Shown here one piece after another: positions 1 through 10,849 of a stretch of DNA of 64,000 nucleotides. The stretch comes from Mesostigma viride (taxonomy: Eukaryota; Streptophyta; Mesostigmatophyceae; Mesostigmatales; Mesostigmataceae): assembly GCA_009746045.1 (NCBI GenBank), contig RPFO01000240.1:319501-383500 (forward strand), given 5' to 3'. Both the position numbers and the translations under genes were made by a program. Under the pieces are notes generated by a model that had not been told where the DNA came from, made no database searches, and saw only the letters and a program-made list of their open reading frames with translations. Position 1 is the stretch's first letter. Every line of letters begins with the position of its first letter.

Positions 1-1
1 T

Positions 2-121
2 GATTTTTTGCGGCAGCGCAGCATGGCTGATATTCAACATCGGGGTCGCTGGCGCAGCAGCAAGACTGTTACCCACTATGTTGGTTTGCACCGGAGCTTG
101 GCCCTTGCGCTTCCTGACTGA
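2..121 (+). CDS. DIRS-type tyrosine recombinase, C-terminal fragment
   Basis: The window opens inside this gene. The frame starting at base 2 gives 39 residues and a TGA at 119-121. It contains RGRW followed by THYVGLH, the C-terminal signature of a tyrosine recombinase; the candidate nucleophile Tyr is the TAT at 77-79. It aligns without gaps over this stretch to the recombinase end of the element at 24-29 kb (ADIQRRGRW...QRYVGLHR). In DIRS elements this enzyme integrates the circular cDNA by strand exchange. Immediately downstream lies a B1-A2-B2 terminus, as expected for the 3' end of a PAT-like DIRS element. The upstream catalytic Arg, Lys and His-x-x-Arg residues lie outside the window, so integrity cannot be judged. 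Confidence 0.85.
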   Translation, partial: DFLRQRSMADIQHRGRWRSSKTVTHYVGLHRSLALALPD

Positions 122-249
122 CGCCCTGGTTCGGGCTATCGCCGCCTGCCCCCCGCACATTTTGCGGAGCGTCTTTTCTCTGCCCTCCAATTAAGTTCCC
201 TTCATTCTTGTCTGATGCGTCAAACGGTTTTTGTTTTGCCCCTGACTTG

Positions 250-918
250 GGTCGCCAGGGAGGGATGTACATAAGGGTACAGTAAGGCTAGCCTTTTGGG
301 GCATTAAGTGTTCCCATGGGTAAGGATGGCCAGTTGAGGGCCACTTCCCGATGTGCTCTACTTATGGTTTCAATAAAGAGTCTGGTTACCCTGGAGTTCC
401 ACGGTTAATAGAATCGGGGTTCTCTGAACATAGTTCTTTATAGTGATTCGGCCGCTGATGCTAGATGAAATAGAGCTTGGTGTTGTGATCATAATAAGGT
501 TGATTAGGCTTCTAGTGTACAAGTATTACGGATGATATGGCCTAATTGTTGGGCCCATACCTTGACGGGGTGCTGAGTACCTTGACGGATTTTTGCGTCG
601 AGGTTCTCCTAACAGATCTGTGATTGTGGACAGGTTTGCAACAAGCAATATCTGATGTAAAACTTGACGGCTAAAAATTTTTAGAGGCCGTTGCCGGAGT
701 CTGGCCGTTGGTAGAGAGCCGTTGGCCTTGAAACACGATAAAAGCTTGCTCACCTAGCTCATGGCGGTCTCTTTTGTTTTCCCCCCCGCCCTCCCTGTGT
801 TGTGCCTGTTTGGGGGTACATAAGGCTAGCCTTTTGGGGCATTAATTAAGTGTTTCCATGGGTACATAAGGATGGCCAGTTGAGTCTGGTTACCCTGGAG
901 TTCCACGGTTAATAGAAT
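250..918 (+). mobile_element. DIRS element 3' terminus (B1-A2-B2 split direct repeats)
   Basis: B1 (about 250-415) and B2 (about 780-918) share the sequence from GGCTAGCC to the TCTGGTTACCCTGGAGTTCC block. Between them, A2 starts at 416 with TTCTCTGAACATAG and runs to about 776. B1 carries an AATAAAG polyadenylation-like signal at 372-378. It directly follows the recombinase fragment at 2-121 and has the same arrangement as the DIRS termini at 42296-42923 and 59858-60596. B1 and B2 differ by small insertions and deletions, so this is not a very recent copy. Confidence 0.75.
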
Positions 919-1284
919 GGCACTCCCGCGAACAAAAAATTGGCCTGTATGATCTTTAGGTCGTACTGTATAAAATCAATTTCTTGAGTTTGGTCAGAAA
1001 ATTCGAACGAAAACGTAAATGCCATGCGTGGGCGCAAGCCGCCATGGCCAGGTCGTCGTTTTCCGGAATGCACGTTGTACGTGAAAAAGTAGGTCAGGCA
1101 GTGCTTTTAGTATTAAAGGTTTTTTGGCACGCGTCAGTCGGCTGACGCGCCGCCGTTGGCGGCACGTCAGCCCATAGCAGTTGGGGGCGGGGCCCAGCTA
1201 GGGCCTATAAGGCGGAACTACCCTCAGGCCTCAAGTAATGTACCGGGGGATGGGGGGTGCGGCAGTCAGTGTTTTTAGTAACGG

Positions 1285-1450
1285 GACGCGTGCCTCAGCC
1301 GCTGACGCGTCAGTGTCTGACGCGTCAGACTTTTTCGTCCGCGCGTCAGACAGCTGACGCGTAAATTTTAGCTCTGCGTCAGTCGACTGACGCGTAAATT
1401 TTGTCTGCACGTCAGTCGTCTGACGCGTAAATTCAGGCAGCACGTCAGTA
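1285..1450. repeat. GACGCG-rich palindromic minisatellite
   Basis: Imperfect units of about 27-36 bp each contain CTGACGCGT, GCGTCAG and a TAAATTT spacer. The units are themselves nearly palindromic (for example GTCAGTCGACTGAC). Both strands stay open across it, so the short repetitive ORFs here are by-products. Related units occur at 7436-7552. The upstream stretch 919-1284 shows only scattered copies of the same motif and a GCCGCC/GGCGGC hairpin near 1150. Confidence 0.7.
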
Positions 1451-1813
1451 CTTATGGGCAGCGAGCCTATGCGTCAGACAGGGTCAATATATAGTGGGTA
1501 CCTACTAATGTACTGAAGTCCACTGAAATGCTAACTACGTACTGGATATCTACGAATTCAAGTTCACCAGTTCAGGTCTGTTCGATGATATGCTTCAAGA
1601 TTCTAGGCCGTTATCATGCCCATACCCGCCGGCCCTTAGCCCCTCAACCGTCTCTGACTCGTGCCTAGGATGAGTCACCAGTTGCACAGTACGCCACAGG
1701 TGCCCCCATTCAACCTAATTATTATTTCTAGACCATACTGGGAACCAAGCATACCCATATGAGGGCCCACCTGGGGGTATAGTGGGTGGTCCTAGTACTA
1801 GGTCCCCCTGCTC

Positions 1814-1839
1814 TATAAATAGCCCCCCCCTCAGGGGGG
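1814..1839 (+). promoter_or_regulatory. Candidate TATA box followed by C/G hairpin
   Basis: TATAAATAG at 1814-1822 is followed directly by a C-run/G-run hairpin (1823-1839). This looks like a pol II core promoter, possibly from a degraded LTR, because no supported coding region starts within the next several hundred bases. Confidence 0.3.
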
Positions 1840-2002
1840 TACGGTGAGTGTGTGCGGTGACACTCTTACAATGCGTGATAGACCTCTTTTCTCAATGAGT
1901 TGACCCTGGGGTTGGTTTTGTAGATAGGTTTACAAGTTAGGATGGGTAACCAACACTAAAAATTGTAACCGCCCCAGGGACCCACAAGAGAGTGCTAAAA
2001 AT

Positions 2003-2030
2003 AACTGGTGACTCATTTGAGTCACCAGTT
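2003..2030. repeat. Perfect inverted repeat (13-bp arms)
   Basis: AACTGGTGACTCA and its exact reverse complement are separated by two T. A second, slightly longer-spaced version lies at 2351-2378, and a half copy (GAGTCACCAGTT) at about 1672. The pair could be the ends of a small foldback element of about 375 bp, but no target duplication is visible. Confidence 0.6.
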
Positions 2031-2350
2031 TTGGGGGGGCTAAAACAAGCATTCTAGTGCAGTTTTGAACCTGGACATGATAGGTAAGCATGGAATATTG
2101 GTAAAAATGCATGCTAACACCTATTCCAACCAGGGTGCCACCAACGCTTGCCATAACCACTGCCGCATATGCTTGGAGAAGGCTACGCGCGTGCCGCGAG
2201 CACGGGCTTCACAACCAACGCATGATGGACCACGTATACCTTGGATTTCACCCTAGTATGTCAGGGGGGACTGCAACTGTACCCAAACACTACATCCAAG
2301 CACTTACATGTCTTGTTTCACCCAGGGAACTGCAAGAAAATGCTCAAAAT

Positions 2351-2378
2351 AACTGGTGACTATTTTGAGTCACCAGTT
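2351..2378. repeat. Second copy of the AACTGGTGACT inverted repeat
   Basis: Arms AACTGGTGACT and AGTCACCAGTT surround a six-base loop. It is the same motif as at 2003-2030, and both are preceded by a similar TGCTNAAAATA stretch, indicating duplication of a short unit rather than chance. Confidence 0.6.
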
Positions 2379-2536
2379 TAGAGTACCCTGTTGACTTTGA
2401 CCAGGGTTTGCACCCTGGTCCGGTGGTCAGATACGGTCATTCAAGTGTCCTACGGAAAGAGCAGATCTAGATCTTTCCAACGGTCCTATTTTTACCCGAA
2501 AAAACCTTCCCGCCAGATCCCTACAGGGCGCACAAA

Positions 2537-2589
2537 CTCGTGCCGATTTTGAGTCACGAGAAAAACTCGTGGTCAAAAATCGGCACGAG
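2537..2589. repeat. Strong 53-nt foldback hairpin
   Basis: The outer arms pair over 14 bp (CTCGTGCCGATTTT with its complement), then a 4-nt internal loop, then a 6-bp inner stem CACGAG/CTCGTG around an A5 loop. It has no poly-T tail and no adjacent gene to mark it as a terminator or structured RNA. Confidence 0.55.
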
Positions 2590-2959
2590 GACGGTTGAGG
2601 GGTTAGCCTGCTTGGCGGCGAGAGTGACGAGAGTTCTAGACGAATGTAAAGTTGTAACCCAGGACGACTGGCAATGGTCGATGTCTCGATGATGGCAAAG
2701 GTTTTAGGAATATGATTGATGAGCTGATTGATGAAGCGTTGCTAGGTTGCCTGATTTACAGATTGCTTTGAATCGAATTCAATTCCAGGTGTGTTTTTTA
2801 ACGCTGTAGATTTGTTTGCATAAGAAAGAATTCTGTCCATTACTAGATGCTTAGGGAAATTTTGGGCCGGGTCACTAATATTGTATTAACATTTAACAAC
2901 GTTAATGGTTTAGTCCGATAGTCAACTAGCAAAGTTAGCGACCTGGGGGTTGGAAGTTT

Positions 2960-3285
2960 TTGGGTGAAGGGATGGCGCCGGAAGGAATACTGGGAAAACT
3001 TAAATCTGGGGGGATCGCAGCTTTTTTAAGGCCGAAACAGGCGGCCGACACGGCCAAAGCGCCTGCGCCTGGTCCGCATGCCATTGTTGGCGTAGGCCAG
3101 GCAGCAGACGCGCTGAACCGCAGCAAGAGGAAAAGGGGGAATGATAGCAATGCAGCCTGCATGGCAAGACGGGCAACCGCTATACAGCGGCAAAGAGCAA
3201 TCCAGCAATCAATGCTCAGCCGGCAGGCAGCCTAGAGCTAGAAGAAGCACTTCCAAGTGATGATGATGACCGCTTGGTACTTTAG
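2960..3285 (+). CDS. Small basic ORF with acidic tail, hypothetical
   Basis: An ATG at 2960 opens 91 codons, alanine-rich with a basic patch NRSKRKR near residue 53. About 10 codons before its stop (3233-3235), another frame continues into an acidic, coding-looking tail (LELEEALPSDDDDRLVL) that ends at TAG 3283-3285. A one-base shift would join them. I do not recognise the family. No promoter or splice evidence was found. It may be a remnant of a transposon protein. Confidence 0.3.
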
Positions 3286-3847
3286 TTCAGTGGCCCAAGC
3301 CTTCCTTAACAGGTTAATTGTGTTATTCCCATACATCCCTAGGCTTAGGGGGAAAATGTTCAAGTGAGGCCCAAGGCCCAAGCTTTCCTAGACCTAGGTT
3401 GTTTGGGTTAATCCCAGCTCCTCAACTAGGAAAACGAAGTTCAAGTGAGGCCCAAGGTTTAAGGCCCAAGCCTTTCTAGACCTACGGTGTGTTACTGCCA
3501 GTTTCCTAGTAGCTAGGTTTGTAGCTTGTTCTAAGAGGAGAATAATCATTTTGCCATGCCACTAGCTGGGTCATCGCTAGTGTTCACGAGCTCAATCAGC
3601 TCATCAATAAAGTTTTTTTAAAAAAAGTTTAATAAGTTTGATGTGTGTGTGCCGTTCTCGGCTGTGGCAATGTGGATGTGTAGGACTTAGTATTGTAAAA
3701 GTAAGTTCAGAAAAACAGTCGAAGTAGGTCATGTTATTCTGAATTTTGTATCATGGAACCCATTTCTCGCTGCTTTCACAAGTCAGAACTCAAAAGCTAG
3801 ACATGTGCTCCAACCCTAATCTATTCAGGGATCGTTAGGCCCTGTAG
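3286..3847. other. No gene seen; short direct repeats of AAGTGAGGCCCAAGG
   Basis: A phrase containing AGTGAGGCCCAAGG recurs around 3362 and 3440 within A/T-rich sequence. No ORF or RNA gene is supported. Confidence 0.5.
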
Positions 3848-3935
3848 CAACGAGTCAGCCGTCCGACGCGCCGCCAACGGCGGCAAGTCAGCCGTCCGAC
3901 GCGCCGCCAACGGCGGCAAGTCAGCCAGGCTGACG
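3848..3935. repeat. 33-bp tandem repeat with GCCGCCAACGGCGGC hairpin
   Basis: Two full 33-bp units beginning GTCAGCCGTCCGACGCG are followed by a partial third. Each contains the perfect hairpin GCCGCC-AAC-GGCGGC. The CTGACGCG motif links it to the minisatellites at 1285 and 7436. Confidence 0.75.
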
Positions 3936-4259
3936 CGGACAAAAACCCTTACTAAAAACACTGGCGGCAGTCACATTATAATAGTTACCCTAAGGGCAAC
4001 AAAACTTTTAACAAAATATTTTTTATTATCAAAATGAGCTTGAGATTTAGATAGTAAGTGATTGGTACTTGATGCATCAAGCTCAAACAAAAGCTAGCAC
4101 ATCTGGATGTGTATAAAACAAGAGCCCTTAGCTACGGATTATAAGACAAACTGTCTAGCCCCTGGATCCATTGTTGTCAGGACTCAAGACAGGTACCAGC
4201 GCTGACTGCACCTCCCGGGGCTTGTGCCTCTAGCCTCACCGCTAGCCACAGTCAGTCAG

Positions 4260-4469
4260 TCAGTATAGCTCCAACTCATCATCCTCGGTTGACCTTTTCC
4301 TCTTGTTCCGCCTTTCTAGCTCCTTCACGGCCTTGGTTACATCGACATGAGCGGGACTACTGGGTCCTGCCCCGTCGGCGTTTGCCTCTTGAAATATAAC
4401 AAAATCGCCACCGAATGAAACCTTTTTAGGAATCCGCCTCCTTTCGACCCCATGGCCAGATGTGCCCAA
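4260..4469 (-). CDS. Short hypothetical protein with basic then acidic C-terminus
   Basis: Sixty-nine codons end in a basic cluster RRNKRKRS and an acidic tail EDDELELY. The clear charge organisation resembles the C-terminus of a nuclear or transposon-encoded protein. I do not recognise it. The start is uncertain: the real reading frame may enter by splicing upstream. The TE family R1 begins immediately to the right (4507). Confidence 0.3.
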   Translation of the reverse strand: MGTSGHGVERRRIPKKVSFGGDFVIFQEANADGAGPSSPAHVDVTKAVKELERRNKRKRSTEDDELELY

Positions 4470-4506
4470 AGCCCAAAACTTCGCTGAAGATCCGTAAGTC
4501 AGGTAT

Positions 4507-6121
4507 TTGTTAAGCTTCGCTCATTTCATATATGACGCGTGTACGGGCTCAAAGGGGACCGACCTGCCGTAAGTAACATAAGTCAGTGACGAGGGTACTG
4601 CACCGGCCGGCCCTTTTTGTGCCGTCGGAGGCTTAGTGTGGTTCCGGAGTGCAGGCCTAGGTAGCTTCTAGCGTACGTCACTATACCTTGTACCTGCACC
4701 AGCCGCCAGGTGTGGCGCAACTGTGATGGGCAGTCAGTACACTTTGCACCTGCGCCAGCCGGCAGGCCTGTGTGGCGCCATGTGAATGATAGTCAGTTCT
4801 TAGAGTGGTGTAGGGGACGTAGGGAGGCGTCTTTTCAGCTTCGCAACTTTATCCCAGCATTTGCTGGCAAGGTCGGCTGGCCGGTATGGCCAGCGGCTGC
4901 GCTGAATGTAAGACGATGCTATCGCCCTCTCCAGGCGTGGAGAGGCCTAGAATAAATCACTTTATGTTCGCCACCAACCGTTACAGGCCACGGTAATGGT
5001 TGGTGGAGATGGGGTTCTACGATTTGAGTAAAAGGGTGTGATTTCCGGCGCTGGGCCCACTGACGATTCCCCTCTACCCCTGGGTGCGGCAAGCAGCTTC
5101 CTGACACTGGGGCAGCTGCGATTTAAGTCGGACAACGTCAGGGAAGGAGCCATACAGGCCAGGGCCAGCTGCTACGGTGGAAAGAATCACAGGTGGAGGC
5201 GAATCTACGTTAAACGTGGAGATGGCTAGCGCGGCCGGGTGCCAGGGTAGCCCATAACTGCCAAGAGCCTGACAGCGGACCCGATCTTTCGGCCTATGGC
5301 CAGACGGGAGTTTCGGGGAGGATGCGGGGCTGGAGCAAATCTTGGTGGGAGGAGCGCGCTCTTCATCATTGCCCAGTTTATCAGCAAAGAATGTTCGCCT
5401 GGCGGGGCTGAAATTCTCGGGCGGGGCTGTTTTACCGCCTTTGTTTTTATCCTGTATGATGCATTATTGGCAAAGAAATTAAGAGTTCGGTTCAGCCAGG
5501 GGGGCATATCTATGCCATATGAATTTCCTACAAAAACACAAGCCCTGGTCGGGGCCTTGGCTGAGCAGTTTCCAAGCCAAGGCCTTGGTAGGGTAGAGGG
5601 CCTATCGCCACAATGGCTTCAATGCCGGGAAATCCCAGCCTCGGGGGTGGGGCTGGTGATGGGTCGTGGGCTTGTGAGAGACGGTCCGGGGGTGTACTGT
5701 AAGGCCTCATGAGCAGCCGCTGGAAACCGCCCCCATAACGGGGGGAACGACATCATTGGGTGACGCCCTGCGTCTGCCTGGAAACCGTAGCGGCCACACG
5801 GGGGCGGCAGTACAGCCGCGGCAGCGTGCGGGAGGGGGGCCATGGGCGGAAAGAAACTCGGCACGAAGGTTGGCGACAGCCTTGGTGGCCATCTAGGAGG
5901 TGTGTGGGCAACACCTTGTGTTCGAGTATGCTGGGCCCCCAGCCTGGTGCTACAATAACCAACTTGATAATGATGTGCACTGAGTTTGAAGGTGTGGTAT
6001 AGGCTGTCCGTATAAGGCCTAGCACACAAAATGTAAAATAAATGTTTCTCTTGGTGGGAAGGAACTCCAATGGACCCAAAACCAAGAAATGTATTTGTTG
6101 AGCTTCGCTCATTTTATATAT
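4507..6121 (+). mobile_element. Repeat family R1, long form
   Basis: This 1.6-kb unit is flanked by near-identical 27-bp direct repeats containing AGCTTCGCTCATTT at 4507-4533 and 6095-6121. It recurs at 15345-16915 (long) and, in a short version, at 6483-6927 and 16913-17464. A 138-codon ORF inside (5296-5712) is not preserved in the other long copy, so I regard the unit as non-coding. Its class is unresolved; it could be a non-autonomous element or a satellite-like unit. Confidence 0.65.
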
Positions 6122-6249
6122 CCATTTAAAATGATAAATTACGGAGGTGAGATGGGCATGCAACATAATAAGGAAAACCCCGAAAAGAAGAAGAACCCTG
6201 AAGAAATAGTAATCTGACACGGACATCCAAGGATCACGCCAGCTGCACA

Positions 6250-6480
6250 AGGTACAAACAACCAACTACATCACAAAACTACGACACGCAGCCACATCGC
6301 TGCCGGCCCACCATGCAGGCCTAGGAGGGATCTAGACTGCATGGGTCGCGACGAAGTCGGCCCGGGTGCAGCGGAATAACACATCAGCCACGGTGCGAGT
6401 GAGGGCGAGTGACAGGCGCTGCTGCCAATACGAGGACCACATGCGGGCAGACCACGGGGCAATCTGACCCTCGAGGTCGA
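6250..6480 (-). pseudogene. LINE (non-LTR retrotransposon) 3' end relic
   Basis: Read on the - strand, one frame gives a block ending RADFVATHAV and a stop, then a short 3' UTR. The same block is found at 7775-8120 (RANFVATHAV, stop) and, degraded, at 12841-13075. The segments just upstream in the other copies (FFHECC, and FIPFVLEEFGALG at about 12200) resemble the C-terminal tail of algal L1-type ORF2 proteins as I remember it. Only the 3' end is present, as usual for 5'-truncated LINE insertions. Confidence 0.5.
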
Positions 6481-6482
6481 GG

Positions 6483-6927
6483 CGTCATTTTATATATGAC
6501 GTGTGGACGGGCTCAAAGGGGACCGACCTGCCGTAGGTAGCGTAAGACTAGCGCTTGTCACGAGGGTACTGCACTGGCCGGCCCTTTTTGTGCCGAGGCT
6601 GAGTGTGGTTCCGGAGTGCAGGCCTAGGTAGCTTCTAGCGTACTGTACATCACTAGACCTTGTTACCTGCGCCAGCCACCAGGCGTGGCGCAGCTGTGAT
6701 GGGCAATCAGTACACCTTGTACCTGCGCCAGCCGGCAGGCCTGCGTGGCGCAATGTTAATGATAGTCAGTACTTAGAGTGGTGTAGGGGACGTAGGGAGG
6801 AGTCTTTGCAGCAGCCTCCCACCCACCCACCCACCCACGCTGCTAAGAGGGGCAACATCTTGTGTTCGAGTATGCTGGGCCCCCAGCATGGTGCTACAAT
6901 AACCAACTTGACAATGATGTGCACTTA
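6483..6927 (+). mobile_element. Repeat family R1, short form
   Basis: It starts like the long form (ATTTTATATATGACG) but jumps from the AGGGAGG-GTCTTT segment through a (CCCA)n tract at about 6820-6840 to the TGTTCGAGTATGCTGGG segment, lacking roughly 1.1 kb. Its right end is truncated near 6927. Confidence 0.65.
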
Positions 6928-7435
6928 CGGATAGGCCGCTGAGGTTTATCGACGAATTTTTTTCCTACCGCCTCAGCATGATACCTAAACCGATGCAACC
7001 TGCAGGTTGCAAGAAAAGTAGAAAACGCTCCTACGAAATAGCAGCTGCTATAAAAATGCATCCATCGTGAGTTTACATATGCTTTGCTTACACAGTATCC
7101 ACTAGCGCTGCGATGGCTATCGCCACCTCGGTGGCTGCACCAAATAATTATGTTGTCTCGCGTTGGCAAGCCAGGCATGGACGGGCCGGCAGGTCTTAGC
7201 ATACAGTCACCGAACGTACGAAAGTTGAGACACGGCCAAGTGCGGCCCACATTTCAGTCAGTCAAAATCAGTTTCAGTCAGTGCACGAAAATCTCAAGTA
7301 CGATTCGGTGGGCCTGGATGGGCTTTTTTTATACTTACAACTATGTACGAAAAGTACATACAGGCACGGCGAATAGAGGTTGACACGGCGAACCTGTGGC
7401 CAAGGCACATGACGCGTGAGGACTTGGTGCAGCTT
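6928..7435. other. No supported gene
   Basis: Short overlapping ORFs occur on both strands without recognisable domains. GTCAGTCA microrepeats lie around 7256-7280. Nothing can be assigned. Confidence 0.4.
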
Positions 7436-7552
7436 GGCGCACGCCAGACGACTGACGCGCAGCCTAAATTTACGTGTCAGTCGCCTGACGCGCGGCCTAA
7501 ATTTACGCGTCAGCCCGCTGACGCGCGGGGTGAAATTCCCGACGCGTAAGAG
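7436..7552. repeat. GACGCG/TAAATTTACG minisatellite
   Basis: About three 36-bp units carry CTGACGCGCGGCC and TAAATTTACG. The unit is shared with 1285-1450, 6 kb away, so the repeat is dispersed as well as tandem. Confidence 0.65.
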
Positions 7553-7774
7553 CTGGAGCATCATCCCGCTGACGCATGCGTCACGTTTCTAATAACACTG
7601 CCCTGACCCCTTGTACTTTGACCGGCCAGAACACCTCTATAACATAGTCAGAAGTATGCAAACCCTGGTGCCATGCTGTGCAGAAAATTATAAACTTTAG
7701 AAATAGGTTAGGGCTCTAAGGTTAAGATACCTAAATTATATAATAGGGCTCTAAGGTTAAGAAAATTATCTGAC

Positions 7775-8120
7775 ACAGGCATGCAAGGATCATGCCAGCT
7801 GCACAAGGTACAACTAATTTCAACACAAAAGTACGACACGCAGCAACATAGCTTCCGGCCCAGTGCCAGGCCTAGGAAGGCTCTATCTAGACAGCATGGG
7901 TCGCGACAAAGTTGGCCCGGGTGCGGCGGAGCAAAACATCAGCCACGATGCGAGTGGGGCCGAGGGACAGGCGCTGCCGCGCCAATACGAGGACCACGTC
8001 CGGGCAGACTACGGGGCGGTCTGACCATCAAGGTCAAGGTGGTCTTCACGATGCTGGCAGCACTCGTGGAAAAACTTCGCAAGCATGTGGAGGTCATTTC
8101 TTATGTTGTGGATGCATGGG
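7775..8120 (-). pseudogene. LINE ORF2 C-terminus and 3' UTR relic
   Basis: On the - strand the region reads through AKFFHECCQHREDH, then (after a frame change) QRLSLGPTRIVADVL and RANFVATHAV to a stop, followed by a 3' UTR shared with 6250-6300. Several shifts and an internal stop show it is dead. It supplies the link between the FFHECC segment at 12276 and the THAV end at 6350, so the three relics belong to one family. Confidence 0.55.
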
Positions 8121-9106
8121 TTACGTAGCCCCTTGCACACCCTTGCTATGCATGCATTTGGGCCTTGGCACAGTATACCTGCTAGTAGACATTGGTAGCC
8201 ACCACATGGTGGTGTTTTCTTTACAACATCATGAAGTATATAGTTAAAGCTGCGTGTTAGTGATCATTTTGAGCATTACCCTACAAGTCACAAGCACCAT
8301 GTTCACACCTACCGTTGTAATGCCTCTTAGTGCAGAGTTGTCGCCCCATAGCCAGTTAGCAGCAAAAATGATGAAGCCCAGCATATGAGGAGCTACAGTA
8401 GCATTGCCAATGATGTAGGCTTACTTTACCTCATTTAGTCAAGCATTGGCATGTGAGAAAAACTGTGCATGTGGTAGGTTTGTGTGGTGGGTAGTCTTTG
8501 GCCTTCCCATGCCGTGATACGCACGAATGTGACTATGCATTGGCATGGCTACCTATGTTTAATCGCTGTTATGGATGTTCTGCCGGCTGAAATTGATTAT
8601 ATAATGCATGTTTGATCATCAATGATGTTTTTTGTTGCTATGGGATAAGAATTCTGAGTTGTAATGTCACCAGCCAAACTGGACCCTATTTGTAGTGGCC
8701 AGTTATTTTTAGATAGTGCAGCTGGGTCCCTGGGACAACCCATGATGTCAGTGTTCAGAAGCCATGCCTGGCTATCCAAGCAACTGCCTGAAAAATATTG
8801 GGAGCAACGGAATTATTTTCAGGTGTAATAATGCATAATACATGTGTGTTTTTTCGCACTCGCGCACCCCCCTGAGGGTGGTGCTATATTTAGCACCCAT
8901 AGGACATTGCAACATGACCAATGACATGACCCCCAAGTAACTCAATATATGTGTGTGCTTTGGTCCAAGTACAGTATGGACCGTAAAATTGTTTTTAGGT
9001 TGGTTTGCGGGCATTATCTTGCAAAGTGCAACTGGCCCCTATTTGTAGTGGCGAGTTGGACACGATCCAAGGGTTAATATAGCCTAGCGCGGGCTGAGTC
9101 GCCATT
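8121..9106. other. Unassigned; right part shared with 34150-34216
   Basis: No coding signal is seen in 8121-9050. From about 9073 to 9104 the sequence (containing ATATAGCCTAGCGCGGG) matches the left flank of the TTAA element at 34221, and from 9107 onward it matches that element's right flank. This locus therefore preserves the unoccupied version of that site. Confidence 0.6.
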
Positions 9107-9193
9107 TAAGATGTTGCGACACGCTCTTTCGCGCACGGTGGTCATGAGTTTAATCGGCGCCAAGGGGTTGGCGCCAGGGGGGGGTAATTGGTT

Positions 9194-10088
9194 GGAGGCT
9201 TCTTGCTTCCGCGTGCGGATTGAGAAACCTTAAGGCCACTGTTAACTGCTGCATTTGTGGCAGGGCTCCACTAATTGTATTCAATAAAATGCTGGTCTTC
9301 TTGGGAGCTCAGTGATCTTAATCGGTTTTCTCTGAATATAGTTTAATTAACGCGCATGCGGGAAAGATAGGGCCGCTATGCCTTGTCCTGGATGTGGAAG
9401 GCTGTCTGCAACATGGACTGACTAATTCGACTTGTACAAAGGGTTTCCTGCTCGCCTGAATTTTCCTTGGATGACCCGGTTGTTTATAAGGGTCGGTGGC
9501 TATTAATTAGTGGTCCGAGAAAAAGGGTTAATTGTAGGTTTTATACGACTTGCTTGCAAAGATTCGTGTTTGGTTGCACCAGATGAGGTTAGGTGGGGAC
9601 CTGTAGGGTCGGCTGGTTGCTTAACGAATCTTTGGGCTGATTTGGTTTCTTTAGTGAGTCGTGATTAATTATTGTATAGTGGATTCGGACCGGCCCAAGG
9701 GGTCGATGGGCGAGTTTTATGTTCGTCAGTCTTGGGAACCTTGTACAACTTTTGTACCTGTACGGTTAACGCACTAGCCTGGGGGTGCGTGGCCACGTTG
9801 TTTGTAGTGGCGTTTTCAGCACTGTTCAGGCCGGCGTGTGACGCATGCCGGTGTAATAATTAATTTAGGATGATGTCAGTTTGTGTGTCGGCGGGCCATG
9901 CCTTAAGCAAGCTAGGCAGGCAATGATCCGCAATTGTTTCTTTCCCCTCCCTCCCACCCTGGAGGCTTCTTGCCTCCGCGTGCGGATTGAGAAACCTTAA
10001 GGCCACTGTTAACTGCTGCATTTGTGGCAGGGCTCCACTTATTGTATTCAATCAAATGCTGGTCTTCTTGGGAGCTCAGTGATCTTAA
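9194..10088 (+). mobile_element. DIRS-like B1-A2-B2 terminus, second family
   Basis: B1 (9194-9323) and B2 (9961-10088) are about 130-bp direct repeats running from GGAGGCTTCTTGC to GATCTTAA. A2 (9324-9908) begins TTTTCTCTGAATATAG directly after AATC, as in the other DIRS termini. A 50-bp pyrimidine-rich stretch separates A2 from B2. Other pieces of the family: B at 36193-36330, A at 51498-52076, and inverted B/A at 46357-47015 and 58270-58510. No recombinase motif is recognisable in the sequence left of B1, so only the terminus is preserved. It lies just upstream of a host-gene exon. Confidence 0.65.
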
Positions 10089-10339
10089 ATGGCCAAAAAA
10101 TGCTTGAATGATAAAACTGATGAGTTCATGATGGTGGCTTGTGGCAGTTTTGGGATGCCACCAGTCCCCATAATTTGTTGTATTGCCAATAAAGTGAACA
10201 GAAACCCGGTAGCTCGAGGTAGCGCACAATTAACCCGGCCATGCAGCTAGCAGGTCAAGGACCTGAATGCTGGCCTTGGTTGTGTTTCCTGACCCCCTTT
10301 TCTTTTCGTTACCCCTTGCCGATATGCTCCCCCATGCAG

Positions 10340-10849
10340 GTCCACTCAGCATGGATGCACTTCCTTGAGCGCATATGGTCTGCCCTGTTCGGCGCACCTA
10401 TCGGTGGCTCTTGGCGCGACACGGTCCCCGGCAGCCGATTTGTCGCCCGATATGGGTCGATATTTGAGGACTTCAAAGGGCTGCAGGGCAGCACGGAGCA
10501 GGAGCACCGCACGAGTGATGAAGCTGGCAGCTGTCTTGCCCGTCGGTCAGGCTGGAGTAAACGCATGGGCAGGCATCTGCAAACATCGTATAAAGCAATG
10601 GAACTGTCCAAGAGTATCTTTCTCGGCGTCGTTCTGGGCATATACGGTCCTGCAGGTTCCAACAATAAAGAGCACAAGGGTGGTGCCTGGGTCCAAGTTG
10701 CTGCAGGGCTCTCCCTAGTGGCTGCTCACCTGGCCATCCTCGCATGGAACAAACCCTACATCAGCCGCTTGAGCCAGGCAGCTGAGACTCTCTCAGTCAC
10801 CTGCGAACTGCAGCTTTTCGTCATTCTACTCCTACTACTGGCGGGATGG
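10340..10849 (+). CDS. Internal exon of a multi-span membrane protein
   Basis: This stretch of 170 codons has no stop and is bounded by consensus splice sites: a pyrimidine-rich tract ending ATGCAG at 10334-10339 and G/GTAAGTG after 10849. Both ends are phase 0. The protein has a soluble first half and hydrophobic segments at about residues 92-106, 116-135 and 155-170 (LFVILLLLLAGW). An aromatic-polar NKPYISRL segment sits between the last two. The pattern reminds me of the C-terminal TRP-like membrane domain of large algal and oomycete surface proteins, but that is inference. The following exon is proposed at 19125. Upstream exons were not found in the window. Confidence 0.55.

Noticed and set aside
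2537-2589. Intrinsic transcription terminator
   Set aside because: The hairpin has no T run, no gene upstream, and such terminators are bacterial; this is nuclear-type DNA.
5296-5712. 138-codon ORF in repeat R1
   Set aside because: The second long copy at 15345-16915 has frame-breaking indels throughout the same segment, with no sign of frame conservation.
8020-8128. Helical-looking exon (VFTMLAALVEKLRKHVEVIS) on the + strand
   Set aside because: The complementary strand reads the FFHECC region of the LINE relic that continues into 7775-8020, so the + strand frame is a shadow.
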